A stretch of 64,000 bases of DNA from positions 58,064 through 122,063 of the forward strand of contig JAGCYH010000023.1 in the NCBI GenBank assembly GCA_017960905.1, read 5' to 3'. The position numbers and the translations under genes were made by a program. The notes under the pieces were generated by a model. That model was not told the origin of the DNA and ran no database searches. It saw only the letters and a program-made list of their open reading frames with translations. How positions within the stretch are numbered: position 1 is the stretch's first letter; every line of letters begins with the position of its first letter. This document shows positions 1-8,668 of the stretch, piece after piece. This DNA comes from Bacteroidales bacterium (GTDB lineage Bacteria > Bacteroidota > Bacteroidia > Bacteroidales > Marinilabiliaceae).

Positions 1-1620
1 GTTGTGGCCGAAGAAGTCAACGTCTACCTTGTCGTCGATATTGTATTTGTTCTTGATAGTAGCGGCTCTCTCGGCATCGTCAACAGCAATTGCACCTTTC
101 ATCATCGACAGGTCTATTTTCTCAACATTGTCGTAGAAGCGAGTCAGCCATTCCTCCATCGGGGTCTTGTCTTTTTTCAGAACGAGCTCGCGAAGCGACT
201 CAAGCAGCGATTGCGGATAGTACTCTTCTATTACGAAATATTCGTTTGCACAGAGATATGCCTTGGCGTAGTCTTGTGCCACGAAGTAGCGGTTTGCGAG
301 TATTTTTCTCAGATAATTTCCGGCTGTGTAGTTGTTGATCAAATCCTTGTGCTCTTCGAAGAACTTGGTCTCGGTATCTTTTGTGATGGTCTTCAACTGG
401 CAGATTTCCATGTACTTATATATATTGGCAATATCTCCGTTCGACGATTTGGTCTGTGCCGATACCTTGTCGAGCGCGGTTTTCGCGCTCGCATAGTCGG
501 CGTTGAGGAAGTAGCAGAAGCCGAGGCACATGTTCCAGAAGTCGGTGTCGGCCACTTTCGAGGTCATCTGTTTCAGGTAGTCGATGGTGGCGTTGTACTG
601 CTTGTCGCTTTGCGAGATGCGGAACTCGTTGGCCGAAGTGATTGTAATCTCTTGTCCGCGAGCCTGTTGCTGGAAGTAAGTCTCCAACTGGCGTATCTGC
701 TTGGTCATTACGGTGCGTGCCTGCGGTGCGTTGGGGTCGGCGTCGGTGATTTTCTTGGCCATCTCGAGCGGGTTTACAAAGTCGTTGTAAACCAAGAGCA
801 GATAAAAGTCGTTTTTCTGCTCTTGAGTCTTGCACATTTGCAGGAGCGAGTTTTGCGTGAAATGTCCGTCGCAGAAGCGGAAAATAGAGCGGTAGGCCGT
901 CTCTTTGAGGTCTTTTGAGTTGAGGTAAACCGTCATGAAGTTGCTGACAGCCTGGTTGTATTTGCCTATATTGTACTCTGCGCCAGCCTTTTGGCTGAGC
1001 GCATAGTAGTACACTTCGTTTTTGATGCCGAGCGGCTCAACGTATTTTTCAAAATACAATATGGCATCGGTGTATTTCTCCATGTAGTGCGCATAGCGCA
1101 CTAACTGATAGCCGTAGCGCAGTTTGAGGTCTTTGTCGGTCTCGTTTTCGCAGCATTCAACGAGTGTTGCGGTATAGTCGTCGCCCAGCTCCGTGATGCT
1201 CGGACCTTCGTCGTAGTAGTACGACCAAGCCCAGTATGTGTCGTATTTCTTTGTGGCAAAGGGCTCTATCATCTTGGCGCATACCAAATACTGAAGTGCT
1301 TTGCGGTTCTTTTTTACAAAGTCGGCCGACATGAATTTCAGTTTCTCATCGCCCGAGTAGCCGTTTATTGCCGCCTCTATGTCGGCTTTCGATGCTTTGA
1401 GCACGAGATATTGTGCGTCGTCGGTCGAAATACCAAGGTATTTCGACCAGTCTTCTACGTTGCTCTGGTATTTGTTTTCGCCGAAGAAGCTCCATTCTTG
1501 GTCGAACGAGGCGAAGAACCACGAGTTGTAGTCTTCGTATTCGTCGTAATCGTATCCGCATGCGTTTGCTGCGCCTTGCGCTGCAAACACTAATGCACAT
1601 GTATATAATAACTTTCTCAT
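1..1620 (-). CDS. Secreted TPR-like protein, 3' end beyond window (partial)
   Basis: An uninterrupted reading frame runs on the minus strand from an ATG at 1618-1620 to the window edge, giving at least 540 residues without a stop. The N-terminus is a signal peptide (MRKLLYTCALVFAAQGAANA) followed by an acidic, Tyr-rich stretch (CGYDYDEYEDYNSWFF). The rest is helical with recurring Ala/Tyr-spaced pairs of helices (for example YDAILYFEKY-like and AEYNIGKYNQAVSNF), which resemble degenerate tetratricopeptide repeats of a periplasmic or surface scaffold. It starts 10 bp after the lipoprotein at 1631-2659 and is probably in the same transcript. Two in-frame hairpins lie in it (471-491 and 1423-1448). 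The exact role is unknown; TPR assignment is by helix pattern only. Confidence 0.8.
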   Translation of the reverse strand, partial: MRKLLYTCALVFAAQGAANACGYDYDEYEDYNSWFFASFDQEWSFFGENKYQSNVEDWSKYLGISTDDAQYLVLKASKADIEAAINGYSGDEKLKFMSADFVKKNRKALQYLVCAKMIEPFATKKYDTYWAWSYYYDEGPSITELGDDYTATLVECCENETDKDLKLRYGYQLVRYAHYMEKYTDAILYFEKYVEPLGIKNEVYYYALSQKAGAEYNIGKYNQAVSNFMTVYLNSKDLKETAYRSIFRFCDGHFTQNSLLQMCKTQEQKNDFYLLLVYNDFVNPLEMAKKITDADPNAPQARTVMTKQIRQLETYFQQQARGQEITITSANEFRISQSDKQYNATIDYLKQMTSKVADTDFWNMCLGFCYFLNADYASAKTALDKVSAQTKSSNGDIANIYKYMEICQLKTITKDTETKFFEEHKDLINNYTAGNYLRKILANRYFVAQDYAKAYLCANEYFVIEEYYPQSLLESLRELVLKKDKTPMEEWLTRFYDNVEKIDLSMMKGAIAVDDAERAATIKNKYNIDDKVDVDFFGHN

Positions 1621-1630
1621 AATCAGTCGT

Positions 1631-2659
1631 TTATTTAAGGTCGTCAATAGTGAATCGTTTCAGGAAACCATCGCTTATCTGGAAGTAGACGATGTGATAG
1701 TCGCGTTTGAGTTTGTCGTCGAGATACGATTTTGCCTTATCCAGAATACTGGGCGTAATCTCTTCTATTTCAACAGTAAAGCCTTTGTTGAGGTAGAGGC
1801 TGTGAACGAAGCCGTCTTCGACAACTTCGTATTTGTTGTCGCCTATTTTCTTAAATGCGTCGGTGCTCACGTCGGCTGTCGAGAGGCCGTTGATGAGTCG
1901 AGTCTTGCCCATGTGGTTCGTCACCACGCCCCACGAGAAGAGGGGTAGGTCGAAGTCGAGCATAAGTGGGTAAGTGTCAATGTTTTGCGTGTAGTTTTTG
2001 AGCAGGTCGACGTCGAGTATCGAGTTAGAATCCATGCCGTCGGTCGGATTTGTTGTGGCGTAGCACATCAGATAGCCTTTCTCAACTGGCGGAACGCCCA
2101 TAATATCAGCGTCTTTGATCTGGTGCAGCCTTATGGTGCAAGTTATCGTTACCGGCGTCTGATTGTAATTAGCAGCCTTCTCTTTCAGCGTTTCGAGAAA
2201 CGCGAAGTAGTTGTCGCGTGTCGATTTTGTCCAGTCGTAGTCGATTTGCAGCTCAGTGTAAAGTCCTCTCATGCCAATGCCGTTGCGGTAGAAGATGGTG
2301 TTGGTGAGCGAAAGGATGCGGTTTGCAAGAGCTTCGTAGTCGTCGTTCGAATCATTGAACACGTTGTTTGTGATAAACACTATCGGTACAATGTTTTGTG
2401 CCGTCAGTGTGTCGAAATCAAACGGCGCTATCTTTGCTTCGGGAATAATCTCGCCGTTTTTCTTAACTACATCGAAAACATGCAGATAGATGTTCTCGCT
2501 TTGCAGGTCGCTCATGTACTCTTTGGCAACCGGACCTACTTCGTAGGTCGTTTTCCAGTGGTAGAAGTCGACAGTGTGGGGTAGCGACTTTGAGCACGAT
2601 GTCGCTATGCACGCTATAAGCGTGCCGCACGTCAACAGTCTGATAAATGTACTTTTCAT
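1631..2659 (-). CDS. Lipoprotein with TIM-barrel-like domain, resembles DUF3142
   Basis: A 342-aa protein with a lipoprotein signal peptide; the lipobox (IATSC) puts the lipidated Cys at about residue 22, so it should be membrane anchored on the periplasmic side. The body alternates beta strands and helices and contains the segment ELQIDYDWTKSTRDNYFAFL, which resembles the strand carrying the conserved acidic residues in DUF3142-like glycosidase-fold proteins. That family link is from memory of the motif and is tentative. It ends 10 bp before the TPR-like gene and begins 12 bp after the AGCS symporter ends, so the three genes and galK read as one minus-strand operon. Substrate unknown. Confidence 0.75.
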   Translation of the reverse strand: MKSTFIRLLTCGTLIACIATSCSKSLPHTVDFYHWKTTYEVGPVAKEYMSDLQSENIYLHVFDVVKKNGEIIPEAKIAPFDFDTLTAQNIVPIVFITNNVFNDSNDDYEALANRILSLTNTIFYRNGIGMRGLYTELQIDYDWTKSTRDNYFAFLETLKEKAANYNQTPVTITCTIRLHQIKDADIMGVPPVEKGYLMCYATTNPTDGMDSNSILDVDLLKNYTQNIDTYPLMLDFDLPLFSWGVVTNHMGKTRLINGLSTADVSTDAFKKIGDNKYEVVEDGFVHSLYLNKGFTVEIEEITPSILDKAKSYLDDKLKRDYHIVYFQISDGFLKRFTIDDLK

Positions 2660-2671
2660 TTTTGTAAATAT

Positions 2672-4054
2672 TTATATTTCAATTGTTTCGTCTTTCACCT
2701 CGTCGAGGTTGTTGTTCCAAAGGTAGTGGCGGGTCTCGCTGCACAATACCTTATATAATAGTAGCAACGCTATGAGGTTGGGCACGGCCATCAGCGCGTT
2801 CATTATGTCGGAAATGTTCCACACGAGCGTCAGACCCATGCAACTGCCTATTATTGTTACAATTACCCACATCATGCGGTATGGTTTTATTAGCTTTTTA
2901 CCGCCCAAGTATTCTATGGCTTTTTCGCCGCAATAGCACCAGCCGAGAATGGTTGAGAATGCGAATGTTACTATGCCCGCCGAGAGTATCGGCGTGCCTA
3001 CGTAGGGTATCTGTCCGAAGGCGTGCTCGGTGAGTATTCCCGACGAGCCTATCTCTATGTGGTCGAATGCCAGTATGCTCGACACAATGACCAATCCGGT
3101 CATTGTGCATATCACTACGCTGTCCCAAAATACGCCCGACGACAACACAAGTGCCTGTCGCACAGGGTTTTTGCTCTGGGCTGCTGCGCCTATAATAGGC
3201 GCAGAGCCAAGTCCGGCTTCGTTCGAGAACAGTCCGCGCGCTATGCCGTAACGCATTGTGGTCATTATGGCCACGCCGGCCGCACCGCCCAAACCCGCCT
3301 CAACCGAAAAGGCGTCGCTCACTATCCACTTTATGGCTGGCAGCAGATGCTCGTAGTTGACAAACAAGATATAAATGCAACCTATTATATATAGTGCCGC
3401 CATCAGCGGCACAAGGTTGGCGCAGATGCGTGTAATCTTTTTCACACCGCCGAAAATCACTATCGACACAAGTGCCGATGTGGTTATTCCTATCACCGCT
3501 TTCACGTGCGACGGGTCGGCTGTTGGGAAAAACTGGCTCAGATTGTCGCTTATTGCTTTGGCCTGTACGGCATTGCCAATGCCGAAGGCGGCAAAGCACG
3601 TGAAGATGCAGAACAGCACTGCGAGCCACTTCATGCCCAGTCCGCGCTCAAGCGCGTACATAGGACCGCCGAGTATCTCACCGTTGCGCGTCTTCACGCG
3701 GTATTTTACAGCCAGAAGTCCTTCGCTGTATTTCGTCGCAATGCCCAGAATACCAGTGAGAAAGCACCAGAAAACAGCGCCAGGTCCGCCCAGTGATATG
3801 GCGGTTGCCACTCCAATGATGTTGCCTGTGCCTATTGTCGCGGCCAACGATGTGGCCAGCGCACCGAAGTGACTCACATCGCCCACACTGCCTTTGTCGG
3901 CGTGGAAACTCATGCGAATGGCCGTAAATATCTTTCGCTGAGGTACTTTCAGAATAATTGTCAGAAACAGATGCGTACCTATGAGCAGTATTATCATAGG
4001 CCAGCCCCATACGATGCCCGATATGGTATCTATTATTTCTGAAAACTCTTCCAT
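2672..4054 (-). CDS. Sodium:alanine symporter family protein (AGCS)
   Basis: A 460-aa, strongly hydrophobic integral membrane protein. It carries the family signature region, including SNEAGLGSAPIIGAAAQSKN and the earlier GGPGAVFWCFLTGILGIATKYSEG-type block characteristic of alanine or glycine:cation symporters, which import small neutral amino acids with Na+. The start is placed at the ATG at 4052-4054 (MEEFSEIID). A TTG seven codons upstream is also in frame but overlaps the galK stop and adds only a polar tail. The ATG leaves a 17-bp gap after galK. An exact 10-bp inverted repeat with one central base lies inside the gene at 3184-3204. Confidence 0.93.
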   Translation of the reverse strand: MEEFSEIIDTISGIVWGWPMIILLIGTHLFLTIILKVPQRKIFTAIRMSFHADKGSVGDVSHFGALATSLAATIGTGNIIGVATAISLGGPGAVFWCFLTGILGIATKYSEGLLAVKYRVKTRNGEILGGPMYALERGLGMKWLAVLFCIFTCFAAFGIGNAVQAKAISDNLSQFFPTADPSHVKAVIGITTSALVSIVIFGGVKKITRICANLVPLMAALYIIGCIYILFVNYEHLLPAIKWIVSDAFSVEAGLGGAAGVAIMTTMRYGIARGLFSNEAGLGSAPIIGAAAQSKNPVRQALVLSSGVFWDSVVICTMTGLVIVSSILAFDHIEIGSSGILTEHAFGQIPYVGTPILSAGIVTFAFSTILGWCYCGEKAIEYLGGKKLIKPYRMMWVIVTIIGSCMGLTLVWNISDIMNALMAVPNLIALLLLYKVLCSETRHYLWNNNLDEVKDETIEI

Positions 4055-4071
4055 GCAAAAATAGTCAAATC

Positions 4072-5355
4072 TCAATTCTCAACATCCACACACACAGCCC
4101 CTTGCTCGCGTATGGTCAGTTGCCAGCATTTGCCTTGCCCGAAAGTATGCTCTATGGTGCTTATGTATTTGTGCAGCAGATGGTTAGGGACAAAAGCCTG
4201 AATGGTTCCGGCAAAACCGCCGCCATGCACACGCCATGCACCTTCCGAACCTAATATGCAGTCGCTCAGCGCAAGCGCAAGCGACATGCCTTGTTCCTTC
4301 ACGTTGCTGGCGGGGTATATGTTTTGGTTGTACATATACGAGCTGTAGCCCGACTCTCTTGTCTTGCTGAGGAACAAGGCGAAATTGCCATTCTCGAGGT
4401 CGGCAACTTGCTGTGCCACGCGCTCATTTTCGCGCTCGAAGTGAATGGCTCGCAATATGGCACGGTCGTTCGCAGCTTTGCTGCGAAGCGACGGAATAGC
4501 CTCAAGAAGTTCATTCATAGATACTTCGCGCAGAACTTCCTTGCCCATTTGTTTGGCTACGCTTTTCATCTCTATGGGTATAGCGGCGTATTCGTGGCTA
4601 AGGTCGGCGTGGTTGCCGCCTGTGTCGGTAATTATAAGGGTGTAACCGGTCTTTGCAAAGTCGAAATTCAGTTTTTTTACAATAGGTTTTGCCGGGTCGG
4701 CAAAATCTATTGTAATCAATCCGCCAACCGAGCAAGCTGCCTGATCCATCAGTCCGCACGGCTTGCCGAAAAATACATTTTCGGCATACTGCCCAATCTG
4801 TGCATTGAGTACGGGGTCTAAGTTATTGTTGTTGAATAGTTTGGCAAAAATACGTCCTATGAGTACCTCAAACGAAGCCGACGAACTCAATCCCGAACCT
4901 TTGGGTACGCCGCTGTCTATCACAACGTCGAAACCGCCTATGTTGTAGCCTAGCTCTTTCAGCCGGGCTGCAATACCTCTAACGAGCGATGCCGATGTAA
5001 AATACTCTGCCTCTGATGGTTGCAGGTTGTTGAGGTCAACCTCAAACTGCGGATAACCCGACGAAAGTATGCGCACCGTGTTTGTGCCGTTGCCGCCGGC
5101 AACGGCGATATTATCCATATTCACCGCACCGGCCAGTACGCGGCCGTGGTTGTGGTCGGTATGGTTGCCGCTTATCTCAGTTCGCCCAGGCGAACTGAAA
5201 AGATAAGCGTCGCGTTGTCCGAAGGCCGTTTCAAATGTCGTTACCGCTTGGCGGTAACGACGTTGCTGACGCTCGGTTTCGGCTGCGTCGTTGCCATACA
5301 ATTCTCTCAGTTTCAGCCCGTTGTCGATAGCCGATTTTATATCGTTGATGTTCAT
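4072..5355 (-). CDS. galK: Galactokinase (GHMP kinase)
   Basis: A 427-aa GHMP-family sugar kinase that phosphorylates galactose at C1 in the Leloir pathway. The N-terminal galactose-binding signature (GRTEISGNHTDHNHG, about residues 57-72) is clear. The GHMP ATP-binding loop (PKGSGLSSSASFEVLIG, about 150-165) and the C-terminal glycine-rich motif (RVHGGGFAGTIQAF) are also intact, so the enzyme should be active. Length is slightly above the usual 380-400 aa. It heads the minus-strand operon; no other Leloir gene is beside it. The coding sequence holds four hairpins, at 4469-4487, 4677-4715 (18 paired positions with one G.T), 5178-5197 and 5239-5259. Confidence 0.95.
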   Translation of the reverse strand: MNINDIKSAIDNGLKLRELYGNDAAETERQQRRYRQAVTTFETAFGQRDAYLFSSPGRTEISGNHTDHNHGRVLAGAVNMDNIAVAGGNGTNTVRILSSGYPQFEVDLNNLQPSEAEYFTSASLVRGIAARLKELGYNIGGFDVVIDSGVPKGSGLSSSASFEVLIGRIFAKLFNNNNLDPVLNAQIGQYAENVFFGKPCGLMDQAACSVGGLITIDFADPAKPIVKKLNFDFAKTGYTLIITDTGGNHADLSHEYAAIPIEMKSVAKQMGKEVLREVSMNELLEAIPSLRSKAANDRAILRAIHFERENERVAQQVADLENGNFALFLSKTRESGYSSYMYNQNIYPASNVKEQGMSLALALSDCILGSEGAWRVHGGGFAGTIQAFVPNHLLHKYISTIEHTFGQGKCWQLTIREQGAVCVDVEN

Positions 5356-5368
5356 TTGTCCGTTTTTT

Positions 5369-5878
5369 TCAGTTGTTTATAAAGAGCCCGTCGATGTCGC
5401 GGCGCAGTCCTTCTATGGCACGGTCGATGTAGAACGAGCACTCATCCTTAGAGCGTTCGAGCACCTTGCGCCCGTACTCCAGCGACGATGCTTTTGGGTT
5501 GGTCTCTTTGGCCACTTTCGTCAGCAGATTCTGCACCTCGTCGCGGGCGCGCAGTATGCGCTGCCACGACGCGCTCGATATGTACACCTGCATGGCTATG
5601 TTGTGCTCGAGTTCCAGCTTTATGTTGTTTATCAGCATCGAGTGCAGTTCGAAAGTAGTGTTCACGCTCATCTGCTCGCGTGGTATCATCGACTCGGGGC
5701 GTATGCGCTCCACGTAGAGCGTCAGACGCTCGTACGCCTGAAGGCGATTGGGCAGTATAGTCTGCAATGTCTTGTCGCGGTAGTGCTCTTGCTGGCGGCG
5801 GCGTTCGCCGCGCATAAATATCAGTACCACAGCCACTATGCTCAAAAAACCTATTATTATAGCTATCGTTATTTCCAT
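5369..5878 (-). CDS. Membrane-anchored coiled-coil hypothetical protein
   Basis: A 169-aa protein with one N-terminal transmembrane helix (about residues 3-22, IAIIIGFLSIVAVVLIFMRG) followed by a charged, helical cytoplasmic domain rich in Arg, Glu and Leu (LQAYERLTLYVERIRPESM and later VLERSKDECSFYIDRAIEGL). I do not recognise a characterised family, although similar short membrane-anchored proteins are common in Bacteroidales. It ends 13 bp upstream of galK and is probably co-transcribed with it. No catalytic motif is visible. Confidence 0.8.
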   Translation of the reverse strand: MEITIAIIIGFLSIVAVVLIFMRGERRRQQEHYRDKTLQTILPNRLQAYERLTLYVERIRPESMIPREQMSVNTTFELHSMLINNIKLELEHNIAMQVYISSASWQRILRARDEVQNLLTKVAKETNPKASSLEYGRKVLERSKDECSFYIDRAIEGLRRDIDGLFINN

Positions 5879-5930
5879 CTCTTTCTGTTTTCCGACAAAA
5901 TTATATATTCTACTTCATATATCAAAAGGG

Positions 5931-5954
5931 CAGGGCGAATTATTATTCGCCCTG
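5931..5954. repeat. REP-like palindrome (GGGCGAAT type), intergenic
   Basis: A 10-bp perfect inverted repeat with a 4-nt loop (CAGGGCGAAT, loop TATT). It matches in sequence the hairpin at 10336-10357 and resembles the in-gene element at 21768-21795, so it looks like a dispersed repeat family. It lies in the 334-bp gap 5879-6212, upstream of two divergent genes, so a terminator role is unlikely. Apart from a -10-like box at 6105-6112, nothing else is recognisable in this gap. Confidence 0.6.
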
Positions 5955-6104
5955 GCATGGCATTTTCATTTGAATCGTATCATTGAATTAGAAATGATGT
6001 GGAACTAATTGATTTTCAGTGTGTTCGGTTTTTAGTGGTTCTGTGCTTTTGTAATAGGTTAAATTTTTCAGTCTCAATTGTTTAATTTGTTCAAAACTTT
6101 TTAG

Positions 6105-6112
6105 TAATTTTG
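6105..6112 (+). promoter_or_regulatory. Candidate Bacteroidota -7 box (TAATTTTG) for the surface-protein gene
   Basis: The sequence TAATTTTG fits the TAnnTTTG -7 consensus. A TTTG lies at 6086-6089 but with a 15-bp gap, shorter than the usual 19-21 bp, so the -33 element is not convincing. It would give a leader of roughly 95 nt to the ATG at 6213. Confidence 0.35.
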
Positions 6113-6212
6113 CCTTTTGGATTTGGAACGTTTTTTGTTTCCAAGTCGTAATAAATTTATGTGTGTTTGTACACTTATTGAACTGAATATTAACAATTAA
6201 AATTTTACAAAT

Positions 6213-8354
6213 ATGAAAAGGACATTTACTACATTATTTGCCGCTTTCAGCGCTTGCCTGCTCTGCTCAGTCGGGGCTAAGGCCGATGTGGTGAGCGGAA
6301 CCCAAGGAACTGAAACTCAGCTCACGCCTAAGCCAGCTTTCGTAATTGAATATGATAATAAAATACAGTTTGCAACAGGTACAGAAATAACTAAACCAGA
6401 GTTATATTCTAATATTGAGCTATTCGTTGGCGAAGTTGCTGTCCCTTTTGTTGTGAACTTTATTAAAAATGACGAGACAGGCGCTAAAATAGGTATTATA
6501 GCTGACGATTCTTATTATTTCCCGTCTGGCGCATCAGTTGTTTTGAAAATGCCGAAGTTTCGTTATTCTTTAGCTAACGAAGAAGAGGCGGTGGCCTCTG
6601 CTCAATCTGAAAAGCAAGTGTTTAATTTTATTATTGAGTCTTATACCATCTATGAAGATGGTTTTGGTTTAACCTCGAACGCAGCTAAATCGATAGTTGT
6701 TAAGAGTGGTAATGTTCTGAAGCTTAACGCCGATTTCGCTTGTAAACAATTAATAGTTGAAAGCGGTGCTGGTGTCGTAGTAAATGAGAACGTGTCTCTT
6801 TCTGTAAATGATACTGCTTATTATATGGCAGAAAAAGAGGATTATGTGAATATTAATATGGGCTATTTGATTAATAAAGGAACTTATAACGCTGAGTCTT
6901 CTGTGTTTATGAGAAATATTGATTATTATGAAACAGCTTCAATTTCATTGCCTATTAATAGTATTAATGGTAAGAATTTCACATTAACCCAACTTGATAA
7001 AAGCGGTGATTATTGGTCTGGAATCTGGTCCGGTCTATTTGCAGAAAGTTTCCTAAATAATACCAATCAAGCCTGTACAGATTATTATGATGTAGATTAC
7101 GCTTCTGGTCAAGCTTTCCAAGTTATTGATTGGTATGAACCTTTTACTTTTAGAGCAAAAGGTGTTATTAATAATGAAGGCATATACACATTTCCTCTAA
7201 CGGCTAAAGAAAACAGTCCATTTTCGTATGTTCAATATACGCGAGTTTGTAACCCTTATCAGGCACCATTTAATTGGCGTAACATTGTAGATGCTAGAAA
7301 TACGGATGCTAAAAACATATATTTTAATAATAGATACTATTTAAATGACTATTATGTATATAATACGAAATCAGGGTTGACAACATATGATGGTCCCATG
7401 TCGTACGGATATTTGCAACCCGCGATGTCGAATAGCGGTTTGTATAGTAATGCAACTAGCACCGTTGTAGTTAAAAAGATTGATTTGATTTCTTATAAAG
7501 AAGTACAAGATTTGTACAAAGATGAAACGCCTAAATACCCGTATATACGTTTCTATTGTGAAGATAATGATAATCCAAAAGGAATAGGCTCGCGAACAGT
7601 CGCAGTTGCTTATTTTATGAATAATAAGGAATACAATAGTGTATACGATGAAAGTGACATTAATTTGGATTATGAAGCAGCTTCTATTTATGAATCGGAA
7701 TATTATTCTAAATTCCCGTATTTGACATTGCAAAGGTCTGAAAAGTCACAAAATACAGATGAATTATGGTATGTAATAACACCATATACTTTTAAAGATG
7801 GAGCTCAGCATCTCGATGAAAATCAAGATAGTGTATGTTATGTTACTTTAAAGCCATTTGTTGATGTTGACGATGCTACTACTTCTATTAAAGTAGGCGT
7901 GTTAGATTATTATTTGCCTGGTATTACGTTTAATTGCGAAACCTCTGGAATAGATTTTTCTTTGGATAATCCGGAAGTAACAATCGAAGTGCCAGCTGAA
8001 TCTGAATTAGGAGGCAGCGATGGTTGGAAGTATGGAACGTATGCTTCAAGTGATGATTCGAAGTATAAGAATCTAACACTGAAGTTTACAAAGAGCAAAG
8101 GAGAAAATCCTCCTACTAGCGTAAAAGATACTGATGTAGTAGAACCTATTGTTGTTTCTACTTCGAATGGTGTTAAAATCAAAGGGCTCAATATAGGTGA
8201 TATATGTAATGTTTATAGCATGTCTGGATCAAGCATTATGAACGTAATTGCTAATAATAGTGAGCTGAATTTGGATATTCAAAGTAAAGGTATTTACTTT
8301 GTAGAAATTATTAGTAATGGTGCTGTATTCACTAAGAAAGTAATAAAAAAATAA
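6213..8354 (+). CDS. Secreted surface protein with T9SS type A-like sorting domain
   Basis: A 713-aa protein with an N-terminal signal peptide (MKRTFTTLFAAFSACLLCSV, cleavage near residue 24). Its C-terminal ~75 residues have the beta-strand pattern of a type IX secretion sorting domain (NVYSMSGSSIMN, then GIYFVEIISNGAVFTKKVIKK-like ending in lysines). It should therefore be exported through the T9SS and attached to the cell surface or released. The middle has no family I recognise and is rich in Tyr, Asn and Asp. The gene is visibly more AT-rich than its neighbours and I noticed no short inverted repeats in it, unlike most genes here. It is followed 10 bp later by the small glycine-rich gene. 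Confidence 0.85.
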   Translation: MKRTFTTLFAAFSACLLCSVGAKADVVSGTQGTETQLTPKPAFVIEYDNKIQFATGTEITKPELYSNIELFVGEVAVPFVVNFIKNDETGAKIGIIADDSYYFPSGASVVLKMPKFRYSLANEEEAVASAQSEKQVFNFIIESYTIYEDGFGLTSNAAKSIVVKSGNVLKLNADFACKQLIVESGAGVVVNENVSLSVNDTAYYMAEKEDYVNINMGYLINKGTYNAESSVFMRNIDYYETASISLPINSINGKNFTLTQLDKSGDYWSGIWSGLFAESFLNNTNQACTDYYDVDYASGQAFQVIDWYEPFTFRAKGVINNEGIYTFPLTAKENSPFSYVQYTRVCNPYQAPFNWRNIVDARNTDAKNIYFNNRYYLNDYYVYNTKSGLTTYDGPMSYGYLQPAMSNSGLYSNATSTVVVKKIDLISYKEVQDLYKDETPKYPYIRFYCEDNDNPKGIGSRTVAVAYFMNNKEYNSVYDESDINLDYEAASIYESEYYSKFPYLTLQRSEKSQNTDELWYVITPYTFKDGAQHLDENQDSVCYVTLKPFVDVDDATTSIKVGVLDYYLPGITFNCETSGIDFSLDNPEVTIEVPAESELGGSDGWKYGTYASSDDSKYKNLTLKFTKSKGENPPTSVKDTDVVEPIVVSTSNGVKIKGLNIGDICNVYSMSGSSIMNVIANNSELNLDIQSKGIYFVEIISNGAVFTKKVIKK

Positions 8355-8364
8355 ATTCATTGTT

Positions 8365-8565
8365 ATGAAAAAGAAGTATATAAAACCATCGATTAATGAA
8401 TTTGTTTGCGATAGGCAAATAAGTTTGATTATGGGCACTGGCGGCGGCGGTGGTGGTGGTAATGTTGGTCCTGGCCCAGGTCCTGGTCCCCGCCCGGGAA
8501 AGAAAAGTGCTGAATTAGGCGATGGGATTGATTACAATCCTTTTAAGACTGACGACGAATATTAA
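8365..8565 (+). CDS. Small glycine-rich peptide (66 aa), function unknown
   Basis: A 66-aa peptide starting MKKKYIKPSINEFVCD, then a hydrophobic patch (ISLIMG), a run of seven glycines, an alternating Pro-Gly tract (GPGPGPGPRPG) and an acidic tail. Short Bacteroidales peptides with a similar KKYIKP start are common and uncharacterised; that comparison is from memory. There is no ordinary signal peptide. It follows the T9SS surface protein by 10 bp and precedes a terminator, so it is probably expressed with it. It could be a modified or exported peptide, or a chaperone-like partner; the sequence does not decide. Confidence 0.65.
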   Translation: MKKKYIKPSINEFVCDRQISLIMGTGGGGGGGNVGPGPGPGPRPGKKSAELGDGIDYNPFKTDDEY

Positions 8566-8603
8566 AGTAATGTTTTTTTTCATATTTTTTATATTTGGAG
8601 ATG

Positions 8604-8630
8604 GCCGAAGACGTGAGTCTTCGGCTTTTT
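8604..8630 (+). terminator. Rho-independent terminator
   Basis: A 9-bp perfect GC-rich stem (GCCGAAGAC), GTGA loop and a run of five T. It closes the surface-protein/small-peptide unit. Confidence 0.85.
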
Positions 8631-8668
8631 CTCTGACTATGTAAAATATTGTAGATAAAAATAAAATA

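Noticed and set aside
4..918. Long open frame on the plus strand opposite the TPR-like gene
   Set aside because: It has no clear start context or family and lies over a minus-strand gene with a signal peptide and continuous frame; codon usage fits the minus strand.
4055..4075. TTG start for the AGCS symporter overlapping the galK stop
   Set aside because: It would add only seven polar residues; the ATG at 4052-4054 begins the conserved protein.
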